Positions 7,501 to 14,710 of a DNA stretch of 22,812 bases are shown piece after piece (the first letter of the stretch is position 1; each line of letters opens with the position of its first letter). The DNA comes from an uncultured Ruminococcus sp. (lineage in GTDB: Bacteria > Bacillota > Clostridia > Oscillospirales > CAG-272). The DNA lies in contig CADBPA010000233.1 of assembly GCA_902796505.1 (NCBI GenBank), positions 1 to 22,812 of the forward strand, given 5' to 3'. A model generated the notes under the pieces. The model did no database searches. It was not told where the DNA came from and saw only the letters and a program-made list of their open reading frames with translations. The position numbers were made by a program, and so were the translations under genes.

Positions 7501-8385
7501 TCAGCCGACGCTTTCGGCGGCAAACGCCCGGATCCCCTCCTCCGTAAGCGTCCTCGCGGCAGAAAGCGCGGCAAAGCGATCGGGAAAAATGCCGTAAACG
7601 CTCGGCCCGCTTCCGCTCATCAGAACGGCGGTCGCTCCGAGTTCCGGCAGGCGGCGGCGGATCTTTTCGGCGCCGGGGCATCCCGGCAGAACGGCAGGTT
7701 CAAAAACGTTATAGAGACTTCCCTCCGGGATCACGCCGCGCGCGATGCCGTCGAGAAGCGCCGGAAGACGGTCGGCGGGAGCGGTCGGAACGCTTCCGTC
7801 AAACCCGTGATAGACCTCGTCGAGCGTCGCGTACGCCGAGGCGGTAGAAATATGCTCGCCTGCGACGGCGATGACAAGATACAGGTGCAGACGGGACGGG
7901 AGCCTCGTCATGATCTCTCCCCGCCCTTCGCACAGCGCCGTGGCGTTGCGCAGACAAAACGGAATATCCGAACCGAGCGCGGCGGCAAGCGAGGAGAGCG
8001 CCTGATCGGTCAGCGGACGGCGAAAAATACGGTTCAGCGCGCGATAGACGGCGGCGGCGTCCGCCGAGCCGCCCGCAAGCCCGGCGGCAACCGGGATGTT
8101 CTTTTTCAGGCGGATCTTCACAGCGGCGCACTTTCCGGTATATTCCAGAAAACTCCACGCGGCGGCGGCGGCAAGATTCTTTCGGTCGTTCGGAAGGAAA
8201 TTTGCCCCGTCGGTCGTCAGAAGGACCGAGGATTTTCCTGCCGGAGCCGCCGAGCAGACGATCTCATCGCAAAGCGATACCGCGTGCATGACCGTGCGGA
8301 TCTCATGATAACCGTTCTTCGCCGCAGAAAGAACGTCAAGATAAAGATTGATCTTCGCGTATGCGGATTCCCTGACGCTGTTCAT
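7501..8385 (-). CDS. ispE: 4-diphosphocytidyl-2-C-methyl-D-erythritol kinase (IspE)
   Basis: This 294-residue GHMP-family kinase phosphorylates CDP-methylerythritol at the 2-hydroxyl with ATP, in the MEP pathway of isoprenoid synthesis in the cytoplasm. Visible motifs are the N-terminal AKINLYLDV with K11, the ATP-binding glycine-rich segment PVAAGLAGGSADAAA (98-112), GSDIPF containing the catalytic D140, and the C-terminal MSGSGPSVYGIF. The reading frame extends 18 codons further upstream, but the ATG at 8385 is chosen. It has a GGGGGAG site just upstream, and IspE homologues begin directly before the A-K-I-N motif. The extension would also cover the likely promoter. It is transcribed alone, divergently from rpsF, and ends at its own terminator. 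The presence of the gene shows that the organism makes isoprenoids through MEP rather than only mevalonate. Confidence 0.97.
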   Translation of the reverse strand: MNSVRESAYAKINLYLDVLSAAKNGYHEIRTVMHAVSLCDEIVCSAAPAGKSSVLLTTDGANFLPNDRKNLAAAAAWSFLEYTGKCAAVKIRLKKNIPVAAGLAGGSADAAAVYRALNRIFRRPLTDQALSSLAAALGSDIPFCLRNATALCEGRGEIMTRLPSRLHLYLVIAVAGEHISTASAYATLDEVYHGFDGSVPTAPADRLPALLDGIARGVIPEGSLYNVFEPAVLPGCPGAEKIRRRLPELGATAVLMSGSGPSVYGIFPDRFAALSAARTLTEEGIRAFAAESVG

Positions 8386-8410
8386 CCTTCTCCCCCTGCT
8401 TTTTTCTGTT

Positions 8411-8439
8411 ATTATACCGCAAACGGGAGAAAAATGCAA
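8411..8439 (-). promoter_or_regulatory. Probable ispE promoter
   Basis: On the minus strand a perfect -10 TATAAT (8411-8416) lies 26 bases upstream of the ispE ATG. A weak -35, TTGCAT (8434-8439), sits at 17-base spacing. The -35 matches at only three positions, so the call rests mainly on the -10 and its location. Confidence 0.55.
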
Positions 8440-8497
8440 TCGTTTTCGGCGGAAAAGAAAATATTTTTGTTTTCGGAGAATTTTTTACGAAAAAGAC

Positions 8498-8526
8498 TTG
8501 ACAAGATTTATTTTTTTTGGTATAAT
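8498..8526 (+). promoter_or_regulatory. Consensus sigma-A promoter of the rpsF-ssb-rpsR operon
   Basis: TTGACA (8498-8503) and TATAAT (8521-8526) are separated by 17 bases, a full match to the sigma-A consensus with an A/T-rich spacer. Transcription would start near 8533 and give a leader of about 70 bases before rpsF. Such strength is expected for a ribosomal-protein operon. Confidence 0.9.
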
Positions 8527-8550
8527 ACTCCGGTAGTTTGGATTTTCCGA

Positions 8551-8596
8551 ACTTCCTTGCCGCCATGTGGGCGGCCTTTAATGACCATAAGGAGGT
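8551..8596 (+). promoter_or_regulatory. Candidate rpsF leader RNA (S6:S18 autoregulatory element)
   Basis: The leader can fold into two stacked helices. ACTTCCTT (8551-8558) pairs over all eight bases, with one G-U wobble, with the Shine-Dalgarno AAGGAGGT (8589-8596). Directly inside it, GCCGCC (8559-8564) pairs perfectly with GGCGGC (8570-8575) around a five-base loop. Bases 8576-8588 would bulge on the 3' side. The fold would hide the rpsF ribosome binding site. An S6:S18-binding leader RNA upstream of rpsF is known in many bacteria, and this position and architecture fit it. Identity with that family was not tested by a covariance model. Confidence 0.62.
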
Positions 8597-8603
8597 AAAA
8601 CAG

Positions 8604-9005
8604 ATGGAAAAGAAAATTTGTTCTTACGAACTGCTCTTTGTCGTAAACGGCGAGTATTCCGAGGAAGACTACGCTGCCGTCAAAGATAAGTTCGTCGCGC
8701 TCATCAACGACCACGCTACCGAATCGGAAGTTGCTGAGTGGGGTAAGCGCAGACTCGCGTATCCGATCAACGACGTGACCGACGGATACTACGTTCTCGC
8801 GAACTTTAAGAGCGAACCTGACTTCCCGCTTGAGATCGAGCGTGTGCTTGGTATCACCGACGGCGTGCTTCGTTACATGACCGTTGCCAAGAGCGAGAAG
8901 GCAGCAAAGGCAGCAGCCGCTCCCGCTACGGAAGAAGTTGCCGCCGAGCCGGCAGCCGAAGAGGCAGCTGCCGAGGCTCCCGCTGAAGAAAACGCGGAAG
9001 CCTGA
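8604..9005 (+). CDS. rpsF: 30S ribosomal protein bS6
   Basis: This is a 133-residue ribosomal protein of the 30S platform, which assembles as a heterodimer with bS18. The core (about 1-96) starts with CSYELLFVVNGEYSEEDYAA and contains VAEWGKRRLAYPINDVTDGYYV, the typical S6 strand region. It is followed by an Ala/Glu-rich tail of roughly 37 residues that is disordered and longer than in minimal S6 proteins. The ATG at 8604 is chosen over an in-frame TTG at 8538 because AAGGAGGT ends seven bases before it and the upstream codons belong to the structured leader. It is first in the conserved rpsF-ssb-rpsR operon, with ssb starting 23 bases downstream. Expression is probably controlled by the leader structure. 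Confidence 0.97.
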   Translation: MEKKICSYELLFVVNGEYSEEDYAAVKDKFVALINDHATESEVAEWGKRRLAYPINDVTDGYYVLANFKSEPDFPLEIERVLGITDGVLRYMTVAKSEKAAKAAAAPATEEVAAEPAAEEAAAEAPAEENAEA

Positions 9006-9028
9006 TCGACCGAAAGGAAGGCAAAATT

Positions 9029-9502
9029 ATGGCAAGTTTCAATAAAGTGATCCTTGTTGGTAATCTCACGGCAGATCCCGAGTTGAAGCAGACCGCAAGC
9101 GGATTATCCGTTTGCAGTTTCACCATCGCGGTCAACCGCCGCATGTCAAAAGCCGATCAGGGACAGCAGAGCGTTGATTTCATCAATGTCGTCGCATGGC
9201 GTCAGTCTGCTGAATTTGTCTGCCACTATTTCAAAAAAGGCAATCCGATCCTCGTCTGCGGTCAGCTGCAGAACAGAAACTGGACGGATAATCAAGGGCA
9301 GAAGCGTTACGTGACCGAAGTGATCGCCGACGAGGTGACCTTCGTTCAGAACGCCGGCGCTCAGGGGAATGCTCCCGCGCCGCAGCAGTCTGCTCCGAAA
9401 TCTCAGGGATATACCCCTGAGGCCTACGGCGCACCGTCCTTCAGCAATGCGTCGTCCACCACGTTTGAAGAACTTCCGAGCGACGAAAGCCTGCCCTTCT
9501 GA
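9029..9502 (+). CDS. ssb: Single-stranded DNA-binding protein
   Basis: This 157-residue protein binds single-stranded DNA as a tetramer in replication, recombination and repair. The OB fold occupies about 1-110, starting FNKVILVGNLTADPELKQT and including FINVVAWRQSAEFV and KGNPILVCGQLQ. A Gln/Pro/Ser/Ala-rich disordered linker (about 112-150) leads to the acidic-hydrophobic C-terminal tip DESLPF, which recruits partner proteins such as RecO or PriA. The tip is a mild variant of the common DDDLPF or DDLPF form. AAGGAAGG lies ahead of the ATG. It sits between rpsF and rpsR, as in most Bacillota. Confidence 0.98.
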   Translation: MASFNKVILVGNLTADPELKQTASGLSVCSFTIAVNRRMSKADQGQQSVDFINVVAWRQSAEFVCHYFKKGNPILVCGQLQNRNWTDNQGQKRYVTEVIADEVTFVQNAGAQGNAPAPQQSAPKSQGYTPEAYGAPSFSNASSTTFEELPSDESLPF

Positions 9503-9519
9503 GGCGATTTTCGCAGCTC

Positions 9520-9570
9520 CCTCCCCGCTATCGGCTCTGTACGCGGGAAGGCATAACGAATCCGGAGCCG
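9520..9570 (+). promoter_or_regulatory. Possible structured RNA between ssb and rpsR
   Basis: The 89-base gap contains two mutually exclusive pairings. CCTCCCCGC (9520-9528) can pair with GCGGGAAGG (9543-9551) with one mismatch. CGGCTC (9532-9537), from the loop of that hairpin, can pair perfectly with GAGCCG (9565-9570) next to the only purine-rich site before rpsR. This could tune rpsR translation, but no family match is known to me. Confidence 0.3.
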
Positions 9571-9591
9571 GAAAGGTTATGGCAATCCAAA

Positions 9592-9843
9592 ATGGATAGA
9601 AACGATACCCAACGCCCCGCATTCCGTCCGACGCACAGAAGAAAGAAAGTCTGCATCTTCTGCCAGGATAAGATCGCGGAGATCGATTACAAGGACGTCG
9701 GCAAACTCAGAAAGTTCATTTCCGAGAGAGCGAAGATCCTTCCGAGACGTGTTTCCGGCACTTGCGCCCTTCATCAGAGACAGCTTACCACTGCGATCAA
9801 GAGAGCGCGCCAGGTCGCACTTCTTCCTTATATCTCGAACTGA
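9592..9843 (+). CDS. rpsR: 30S ribosomal protein bS18
   Basis: This 83-residue, basic ribosomal protein pairs with bS6 on the 30S platform. Recognisable segments are RRKKVCIFC, IDYKDVGKLRKFISERAKILPRR and the CALHQRQLTTAIKRARQVALLPY end. It is the cysteine-containing (C+) form: C21, C24, C58 and H61 could hold a zinc ion. The ATG at 9592 has an unusually distant purine-rich site (GGAAAGG ending at 9576, 15 bases away). A six-codon out-of-frame mini-ORF (9579-9599) overlaps the start, so initiation may be modest or coupled. It is the last gene of the operon and is followed by a strong terminator. Confidence 0.97.
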   Translation: MDRNDTQRPAFRPTHRRKKVCIFCQDKIAEIDYKDVGKLRKFISERAKILPRRVSGTCALHQRQLTTAIKRARQVALLPYISN

Positions 9844-9860
9844 TCAAAGTTCCCGATGTT

Positions 9861-9902
9861 ACAAAAGCGGCAGATTTTTCTGCCGCTTTTGTCTTACTTT
9901 TT
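9861..9902 (+). terminator. Intrinsic terminator of rpsF-ssb-rpsR
   Basis: A perfect 14-base-pair stem (9861-9874 with 9879-9892) and a TTTT loop are followed by a T-rich run to 9902. It lies 17 bases after the rpsR stop codon. Confidence 0.92.
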
Positions 9903-9913
9903 ACCGGGAATGC

Positions 9914-9944
9914 TTGTGCGGCTCTTATTCTGCCGCACTATAAA
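9914..9944 (+). promoter_or_regulatory. Putative MFS-gene promoter with embedded palindrome
   Basis: A TATAAA (9939-9944) lies 30 bases before the MFS start codon, with a TTGTGC (9914-9919) upstream at a long 19-base spacing. Between the hexamers, GTGCGGC (9916-9922) and GCCGCAC (9932-9938) form a perfect inverted repeat around nine bases. Its position, overlapping the -35 and abutting the -10, suits a repressor operator. The promoter call itself is tentative because of the spacing. Confidence 0.4.
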
Positions 9945-9974
9945 CCTTAAATTCGGAAAAGAGAACGCTTTTTC

Positions 9975-11228
9975 ATGAAACTCAATCAAAAGCACACCGT
10001 TGCCGCCGCCTGCCTCTCCTACGTGGTGCAGGCGATCGTGAACAATCTGCTTCCGCTTTTGTTCGCGCATTTTTCCGGGAATTACGGGATCTCGCTCGTA
10101 AGGCTCAGTCTGCTGATCGCGCTGAACTTCGGCATCCAGATCGCGACCGATCTTCTGAGCGCACTTTTTGTGGACAAGATCGGATACCGCCGCGCGGTAC
10201 TTCTCGCGCTCTTCTCGGCGACCGCAGGTCTTATTCTGCTCGCCGCCCTTCCGCGCCTGATGGAGGATACCTTCCTCGCTCTTCTCTTCCCGACGATCCT
10301 GACGGCGTTCGGCGGCGGACTGCTCGAAGTGGTCGTCTCGCCGATCGTGGAAGCCGTTCCCGGCGAGAAAAAGCCCGCTTTGATGGGCTTTCTGCACTCT
10401 TTCTACTGCTGGGGACAGGCGGCGGTGATCCTGCTTTCCACCCTCTATTTCCGTGCGTTTGGGATCGAAAACTGGATCTGGCTTCCGCTTCTCTGGACGG
10501 TCGTCCCGATCGTCGGCGCATTGCTTTTCGCCTTTGTCCCGATCTGGTCGCTGAACGAGACGAACGAACGCGTTCCGCTCGGCAAACTTCTTTCGCGGAA
10601 GCTTTTCTGGGCGCTGATCCTGCTGATGCTCTGCTCCGGCGCTTCCGAACTGGCAATGGCGCAATGGGCTTCTCTGTTCGCCGAGGTCGGTCTTTCGCTC
10701 CCGAAAGCGGTCGGCGATCTGCTCGGTCCCTGCGCTTTTGCGCTTCTGATGGGGATCGGACGCCTCTTATACAGCAAATTCGGTATGCGCGTCGGAATTG
10801 AGCGGTATCTCGTCTGCTCCTTCGCACTTTCGGCGATCTCTTATCTGCTTGCCGTTTTCGCGCCGCATCCCTTCCTCTCGCTGCTCGGATGCGCGCTCTG
10901 CGGTTTTGCCGCCGCACCGATGTGGCCCGGTACTTACAGCCTCGGCGCGAAGCGTATGCCGGGCGGCGGAACAGCGATGTTCGCCCTGTTCGCGCTTGCC
11001 GGTGACCTCGGCTGCACGCTCGGCCCCGACCTTGTCGGGGTGATCTCCGACCGGGTGATCGCGGCAGGCGGAGGCACCTTTCTGTCGCTCTTCGGGGAAA
11101 CCGTCGGAACGGCGGCGCTCAAAGCCGGACTGCTTTTTACAGCCCTGATTCCTGCGACGGCGCTTCTCGTCGCCGTACCGCTCCTGATCCGGGCAAAGAA
11201 GGATACAAAAGACGAAAAAGCCGGCTGA
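9975..11228 (+). CDS. Major facilitator superfamily transporter
   Basis: This 417-residue inner-membrane protein has about twelve hydrophobic helices in two six-helix halves, split by a loop near 200-210 (SLNETNERVPLGKLLSRK). An MFS-type DKIGYRRA segment follows the second helix (about 66-73). The C-terminal half has FALFALAGDLGCTLGPDLVG. No binding motif identifies the substrate; weak resemblance to FucP-type sugar permeases and the following glycan-degrading genes make a sugar plausible. The start ATG has only a weak upstream site (AAAGAGAA). The gene lies between the rpsR terminator and its own terminator, so it is monocistronic. It is separated by a promoter from the GH20 gene, which means a functional link to the glycan operon is inferred from location only. 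Confidence 0.88.
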   Translation: MKLNQKHTVAAACLSYVVQAIVNNLLPLLFAHFSGNYGISLVRLSLLIALNFGIQIATDLLSALFVDKIGYRRAVLLALFSATAGLILLAALPRLMEDTFLALLFPTILTAFGGGLLEVVVSPIVEAVPGEKKPALMGFLHSFYCWGQAAVILLSTLYFRAFGIENWIWLPLLWTVVPIVGALLFAFVPIWSLNETNERVPLGKLLSRKLFWALILLMLCSGASELAMAQWASLFAEVGLSLPKAVGDLLGPCAFALLMGIGRLLYSKFGMRVGIERYLVCSFALSAISYLLAVFAPHPFLSLLGCALCGFAAAPMWPGTYSLGAKRMPGGGTAMFALFALAGDLGCTLGPDLVGVISDRVIAAGGGTFLSLFGETVGTAALKAGLLFTALIPATALLVAVPLLIRAKKDTKDEKAG

Positions 11229-11242
11229 AACCGGCTTTTTTT
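11215..11242 (+). terminator. Intrinsic terminator overlapping the MFS stop codon
   Basis: AAGCCGG and CCGGCTT form the stem around a short loop that contains the end of the TGA stop region (11226-11228). Seven T residues follow (about 11236-11242). The terminator is partly built from the last codons of the transporter gene. Confidence 0.85.
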
Positions 11243-11254
11243 GCGCAAAAAGGA

Positions 11255-11282
11255 TTGACATTTACCGAAAATATGCTATACT
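11255..11282 (+). promoter_or_regulatory. Sigma-A promoter of the GH20/lyase operon
   Basis: TTGACA (11255-11260) and TATACT (11277-11282) lie 16 bases apart, with a TG-C extended -10 immediately before the -10 hexamer. It is placed 54 bases upstream of the GH20 start codon, directly after the MFS terminator. Confidence 0.8.
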
Positions 11283-11336
11283 TAGGATAGCCTTCATGCG
11301 CGCGTGCGCTAATAAAAAAGAAAACGGAGAGAAAAC

Positions 11337-12944
11337 ATGAGCAAGTACAAATTCGACCATTTCGGCGTTATGATCGACTGTTCGCGCAATTCCGTCATGA
11401 GTCTTGACGGACTTCGCCGCCTGCTTCCCCTGCTGAAAAAGATGGGATACAACACCGTGATGCTGTATACCGAGGATACCTACGAGGTAGACGGCGAGCC
11501 GTATTTCGGCTATATGCGCGGAAGATATTCCAAGGAGGAAATGAAGGAGATCGACGCCTTCGCGCAGTCTCTCGGCATTGAGATGATCCCCTGCATCCAG
11601 ACGCTCGCCCACCTGAACGCGACGCTTCGCTGGAATAAGATACCGGTGGACACCGCCGATATTATGCTGACCGACGATCCGCGCACCTACGAGCTGATCG
11701 ACCGGATGTTCCGGACGCTCTCGGAATGCTTCCACAGCCGCAATATCCACATCGGTATGGACGAAGCGCATATGCTCGGCCGCGGAAGGCATCTCGACCT
11801 GCACGGCTACGAAACCGCAAACGACTGCATCAAACGGCATCTCGCGAAGGTCTGCGAGATCGCCGCAAAATACGACTATAAGCCGCAGATCTGGTCGGAT
11901 ATGTTCTTCCGCTCCTGGAACAACGGACAGTATTATATTCCCGAATGCAAGATGCCGAAGGAGATCACCGATTCGGTTCCCGAAAACGTGACGCTTGCCT
12001 ATTGGGATTATTATCATGCAAAATATGAAGATTATGACGCGATGATCAAAAATCACCGCCAGTTCGGCTGCCCGGTCTGGTTTGCCGGCGGCGTCTGGAC
12101 CTGGACCGGCGTCACCCCGCGCAACGCCTTTTCCATCAAGAGCATGGTCCCGGCGATCGACGCCTGCAAGGCGAATAAGATCCGCAACGTCTACTTCACG
12201 ATGTGGGGAGACGACGGCGGAGAATGCTCGCGCTTCTCTGTTCTTCCGGCGCTCTTCTATCTCTCGCAGTACGCACACGGCGAGACCGACGAGGCTGTCA
12301 TCAAGGAAAAATTCAAGCGCTTCACCGGTATTGCGTTCGACAACTTTATGAAGATCGAGCTTTCGGACAGCCTTCCCTCGAAGCACAACTACCCGAATCC
12401 CTCGAAATATATGTTCATGTCCGACCTGCTGAACGATTATCTCGACTCTACCGTCGCGCTCGGCAACGGCGAAAAATACGCCGCATGGTCGAAAGAGCTT
12501 GCCGACGTCGCAAAGAAATCGCGCACCTACGGCTATCTCTTTGACACGCAGGCGAAACTCTGCGCCGTTCTCGCAAACAAGTATGAGCTCGGTCTCCGCA
12601 CCCGCCGCGCCTATGAAGCCGGCGACAAAGAGGAACTGCGCCGTCTCGCCGAAAACGAGTACGTCGCCGTCGAGAAGGCGATCCCTGCTTTCCGCGACGC
12701 GATGGAAAAGCAGTGGTTCAAGGAAAACAAGACCTGCGGCTTCGACGTGCAGGAATGGCGCATCGGCGGCGTTCTTCAGCGCGTCAAATCGGCGCGCAAG
12801 CGTATTCTCGACTACGTAAACGGCAGAATCGACCGCATTGAGGAGCTGGAAGAAAAACTTCTTCCCTTTGCGGGCGAAGAAGGTCTTGCCACCTGTATGA
12901 ATCAGTGCCGCCTCTACGCGACGACCAACGTTCTTTCACATTGA
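11337..12944 (+). CDS. GH20 family beta-N-acetylhexosaminidase (GcnA/GH20C-like)
   Basis: This 535-residue cytoplasmic glycosidase probably releases terminal beta-linked GlcNAc or GalNAc from oligosaccharides by substrate-assisted catalysis. The TIM barrel starts almost at residue 1 (FDHFGVMIDCSRN). The catalytic pair is D142-E143 in HIGMDEAHMLG. Aromatic pocket segments are WSDMFF (186-191), YWDYYH (222-227), GGVWTWTG (251-258) and TMWGDDGGE (288-296). YTEDTYEV and PYFGYMRGRYSKEE (around 44-68) are characteristic of the GcnA/GH20C type that lacks the extra N-terminal domain of other GH20 enzymes. A helical C-terminal domain follows (about 360-535). No signal peptide is present. The ATG has GGAGAG upstream and the promoter is at 11255. 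The next gene, a heparinase-fold protein, follows by 18 bases, which suggests joint processing of imported oligosaccharides. Confidence 0.9.
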   Translation: MSKYKFDHFGVMIDCSRNSVMSLDGLRRLLPLLKKMGYNTVMLYTEDTYEVDGEPYFGYMRGRYSKEEMKEIDAFAQSLGIEMIPCIQTLAHLNATLRWNKIPVDTADIMLTDDPRTYELIDRMFRTLSECFHSRNIHIGMDEAHMLGRGRHLDLHGYETANDCIKRHLAKVCEIAAKYDYKPQIWSDMFFRSWNNGQYYIPECKMPKEITDSVPENVTLAYWDYYHAKYEDYDAMIKNHRQFGCPVWFAGGVWTWTGVTPRNAFSIKSMVPAIDACKANKIRNVYFTMWGDDGGECSRFSVLPALFYLSQYAHGETDEAVIKEKFKRFTGIAFDNFMKIELSDSLPSKHNYPNPSKYMFMSDLLNDYLDSTVALGNGEKYAAWSKELADVAKKSRTYGYLFDTQAKLCAVLANKYELGLRTRRAYEAGDKEELRRLAENEYVAVEKAIPAFRDAMEKQWFKENKTCGFDVQEWRIGGVLQRVKSARKRILDYVNGRIDRIEELEEKLLPFAGEEGLATCMNQCRLYATTNVLSH

Positions 12945-12962
12945 TAAAAGGAGATCACGACC

Positions 12963-14666
12963 ATGGAACAACTTCTCGGAAAAGCCATGGACTCCGCTTT
13001 CTGGGCGGACGTCCGGGAAAACAAATATTATAAAAAGCAGAGAGACGAACTGTTCGATCTCTGGCAGAAGCACTGCGAAAACGGACCGATCCTCGCGCTC
13101 AAATACAGCGATTTCAGGATGTTCGTCGCAAACGGCAACCGCTCGATCTACGAGCATAGTTATTTTACCCGCCGTCTCGCGCTCGACTGCTCGGTCCTGC
13201 TTTCGCTGATCTATCCCGAAGAGGAAAAATATCTCGTTCGTGCGATGGATGAGATCTACGCGATCTGCGACGAATACACCTGGTGCCTTCCCGCGCATCA
13301 GACGAAGCTTGAGGTCAACAACAACGTCCACCTCGACCTCTTCGCCTGCGAGACCGGATTCGCCCTTGCCGAAACCTATACGATGCTCGGCGAGCGCCTG
13401 GAGCCCCTGATCCGCGACCGCATCCGCGTCGAGATCGACCGCCGCATCATCAAGCCCTACACGCAGGGAACCGATTTTACCGCCGATCATATGTATGGGT
13501 GGGAAAAAGGGACGAACAACTGGTCCGCCGTCTGCATGGGATCGGTCGGATGCACCTTCATGCTGATGCGCCCGGATCTGGTAAACAAATATCTGCCGAA
13601 CTTTGATAAGACCATGCAGGGCTATCTTTCCGGCTTTAAGAACGACGGCATCTGCACCGAAGGCTGCGGATACTGGCATTACGGCTTCGGCTTCTTCACG
13701 GTGTACGCCGATATGGTGCGCAAATTCACCGAAGGAAGAGTCGATTACTTCAAGCTTGAGAAGGTCAAGCAGGTCTCCTGCTTCATTCAGAAGATGTTCC
13801 TGACCGGGCGCACCTGCGTCAGTTTCTCAGACGGCGGGCAGAATCTTTCCTATCATCTCGGTCTGCTCCACTATCTGAAGAAGGAGTATCCCGACGACGT
13901 GAAGGTCTATTCTCCCGAATACTCTTACAATTACGACGGATGCGGCCGTTTCTGCCTGCAGATCCGCTCCTTCACCTGGTTTGATCCGGAGGTTTACGAC
14001 CATCCTGCCGGCGCGGAAAAATCGGTGGAGTATTTCGCAAAAGACTCCGAATGGTTCATCCGCAGAACGCCGGCTTACGGATTTGCGGCGAAGGGCGGCA
14101 ACAATAGCGAGCCGCACAATCAGAATGACGTCGGCACCTTCATCTTTGCCAAAAACGGCAAACAGCTGATCGCCGACATCGGCGCCGGTCCTTATACAAG
14201 ACAGTACTTCTCTTCCGAACGCTATACGATGTACATCGAATGCTCGGCGCTCGGCCACAATCTGCCGACCTTCGGAGACGCGATCGAGCAGGCGGGCGGA
14301 CAGTACCGCGCAAAGAACACCAAGTTTGAAGACGGCGTGTTCTCGCTCGATATGGAAGGCGCGTACCCGACCGACGAGCTGAAGAAACTGCACCGCAGCT
14401 TCCGCTTCACCGACGAGACGGTCACGATGCACGACAGTTTTGAGTATACCGGTTCCGGCAAGGTGACCGAGCGCGTCGTCTCGCGCTTCCCCATCACCCT
14501 CGAAGGAAACGAGATCAGAATCGAGGACGGCGTCGCCACTTATGATCCGTCGCTCGTTGAAGAAGCGAAGGTCGAGCAGGTCAAGCGCGATGAGAAGACC
14601 GTTTGCTATCTCGCGATCTTCACTCTCAAAGACGGCGTAAAAGAATTTGAGATCACGGCGAAATAA
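12963..14666 (+). CDS. Heparinase II/III-fold polysaccharide lyase-like protein
   Basis: The 567-residue product looks like a helical toroid (about 1-350) followed by a beta-sandwich (about 360-567), as in heparinase II/III and related lyase families. Candidate catalytic or binding residues are N185-N186-W187 (TNNWSAV), Y238/H239 (CGYWHYGFG), H385 in NSEPHNQNDVG, Y411 in GPYTRQYF and H432 in ALGHNLPTFG. Such enzymes usually cleave uronic-acid-containing chains by beta-elimination. Some family members act on other substrates, and the specificity here is unknown. No signal peptide is present, so it would act on imported oligosaccharides. AAGGAGAT precedes the ATG, 18 bases after the GH20 gene. 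Working with an exo-hexosaminidase would fit breakdown of glycosaminoglycan-like fragments, but no unsaturated-uronyl hydrolase is in the window. Confidence 0.82.
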   Translation: MEQLLGKAMDSAFWADVRENKYYKKQRDELFDLWQKHCENGPILALKYSDFRMFVANGNRSIYEHSYFTRRLALDCSVLLSLIYPEEEKYLVRAMDEIYAICDEYTWCLPAHQTKLEVNNNVHLDLFACETGFALAETYTMLGERLEPLIRDRIRVEIDRRIIKPYTQGTDFTADHMYGWEKGTNNWSAVCMGSVGCTFMLMRPDLVNKYLPNFDKTMQGYLSGFKNDGICTEGCGYWHYGFGFFTVYADMVRKFTEGRVDYFKLEKVKQVSCFIQKMFLTGRTCVSFSDGGQNLSYHLGLLHYLKKEYPDDVKVYSPEYSYNYDGCGRFCLQIRSFTWFDPEVYDHPAGAEKSVEYFAKDSEWFIRRTPAYGFAAKGGNNSEPHNQNDVGTFIFAKNGKQLIADIGAGPYTRQYFSSERYTMYIECSALGHNLPTFGDAIEQAGGQYRAKNTKFEDGVFSLDMEGAYPTDELKKLHRSFRFTDETVTMHDSFEYTGSGKVTERVVSRFPITLEGNEIRIEDGVATYDPSLVEEAKVEQVKRDEKTVCYLAIFTLKDGVKEFEITAK

Positions 14667-14675
14667 AGAAGAATG

Positions 14676-14708
14676 AAAAAACCGCAGACCGGAAAGGCCT
14701 GCGGTTTT
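14676..14708. terminator. Bidirectional intrinsic terminator between convergent operons
   Basis: AAAACCGCAG (14678-14687) pairs with CTGCGGTTTT (14699-14708); an inner CC/GG pair and a short GGAAA loop complete the hairpin. Reading right, the stem ends in TTTT; reading left, it ends in six T residues. It therefore serves both the lyase gene and the convergent isomerase gene. Confidence 0.82.
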
Positions 14709-14710
14709 GT

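Noticed and set aside
8386..8439. Upstream extension of ispE by 18 codons
   Set aside because: The extension would cover the likely -10 element, lacks a good ribosome site and is not expected from IspE homologues; the ATG at 8385 has a strong site.
8538..8603. TTG-started N-terminal extension of rpsF
   Set aside because: These bases form the structured leader and contain the Shine-Dalgarno for the ATG at 8604, where S6 proteins normally begin.
11262..12386. Minus-strand reading frame antisense to the GH20 gene
   Set aside because: The opposite strand encodes a clear GH20 enzyme with a promoter and ribosome site. The antisense frame has none of these and spans the GH20 promoter.
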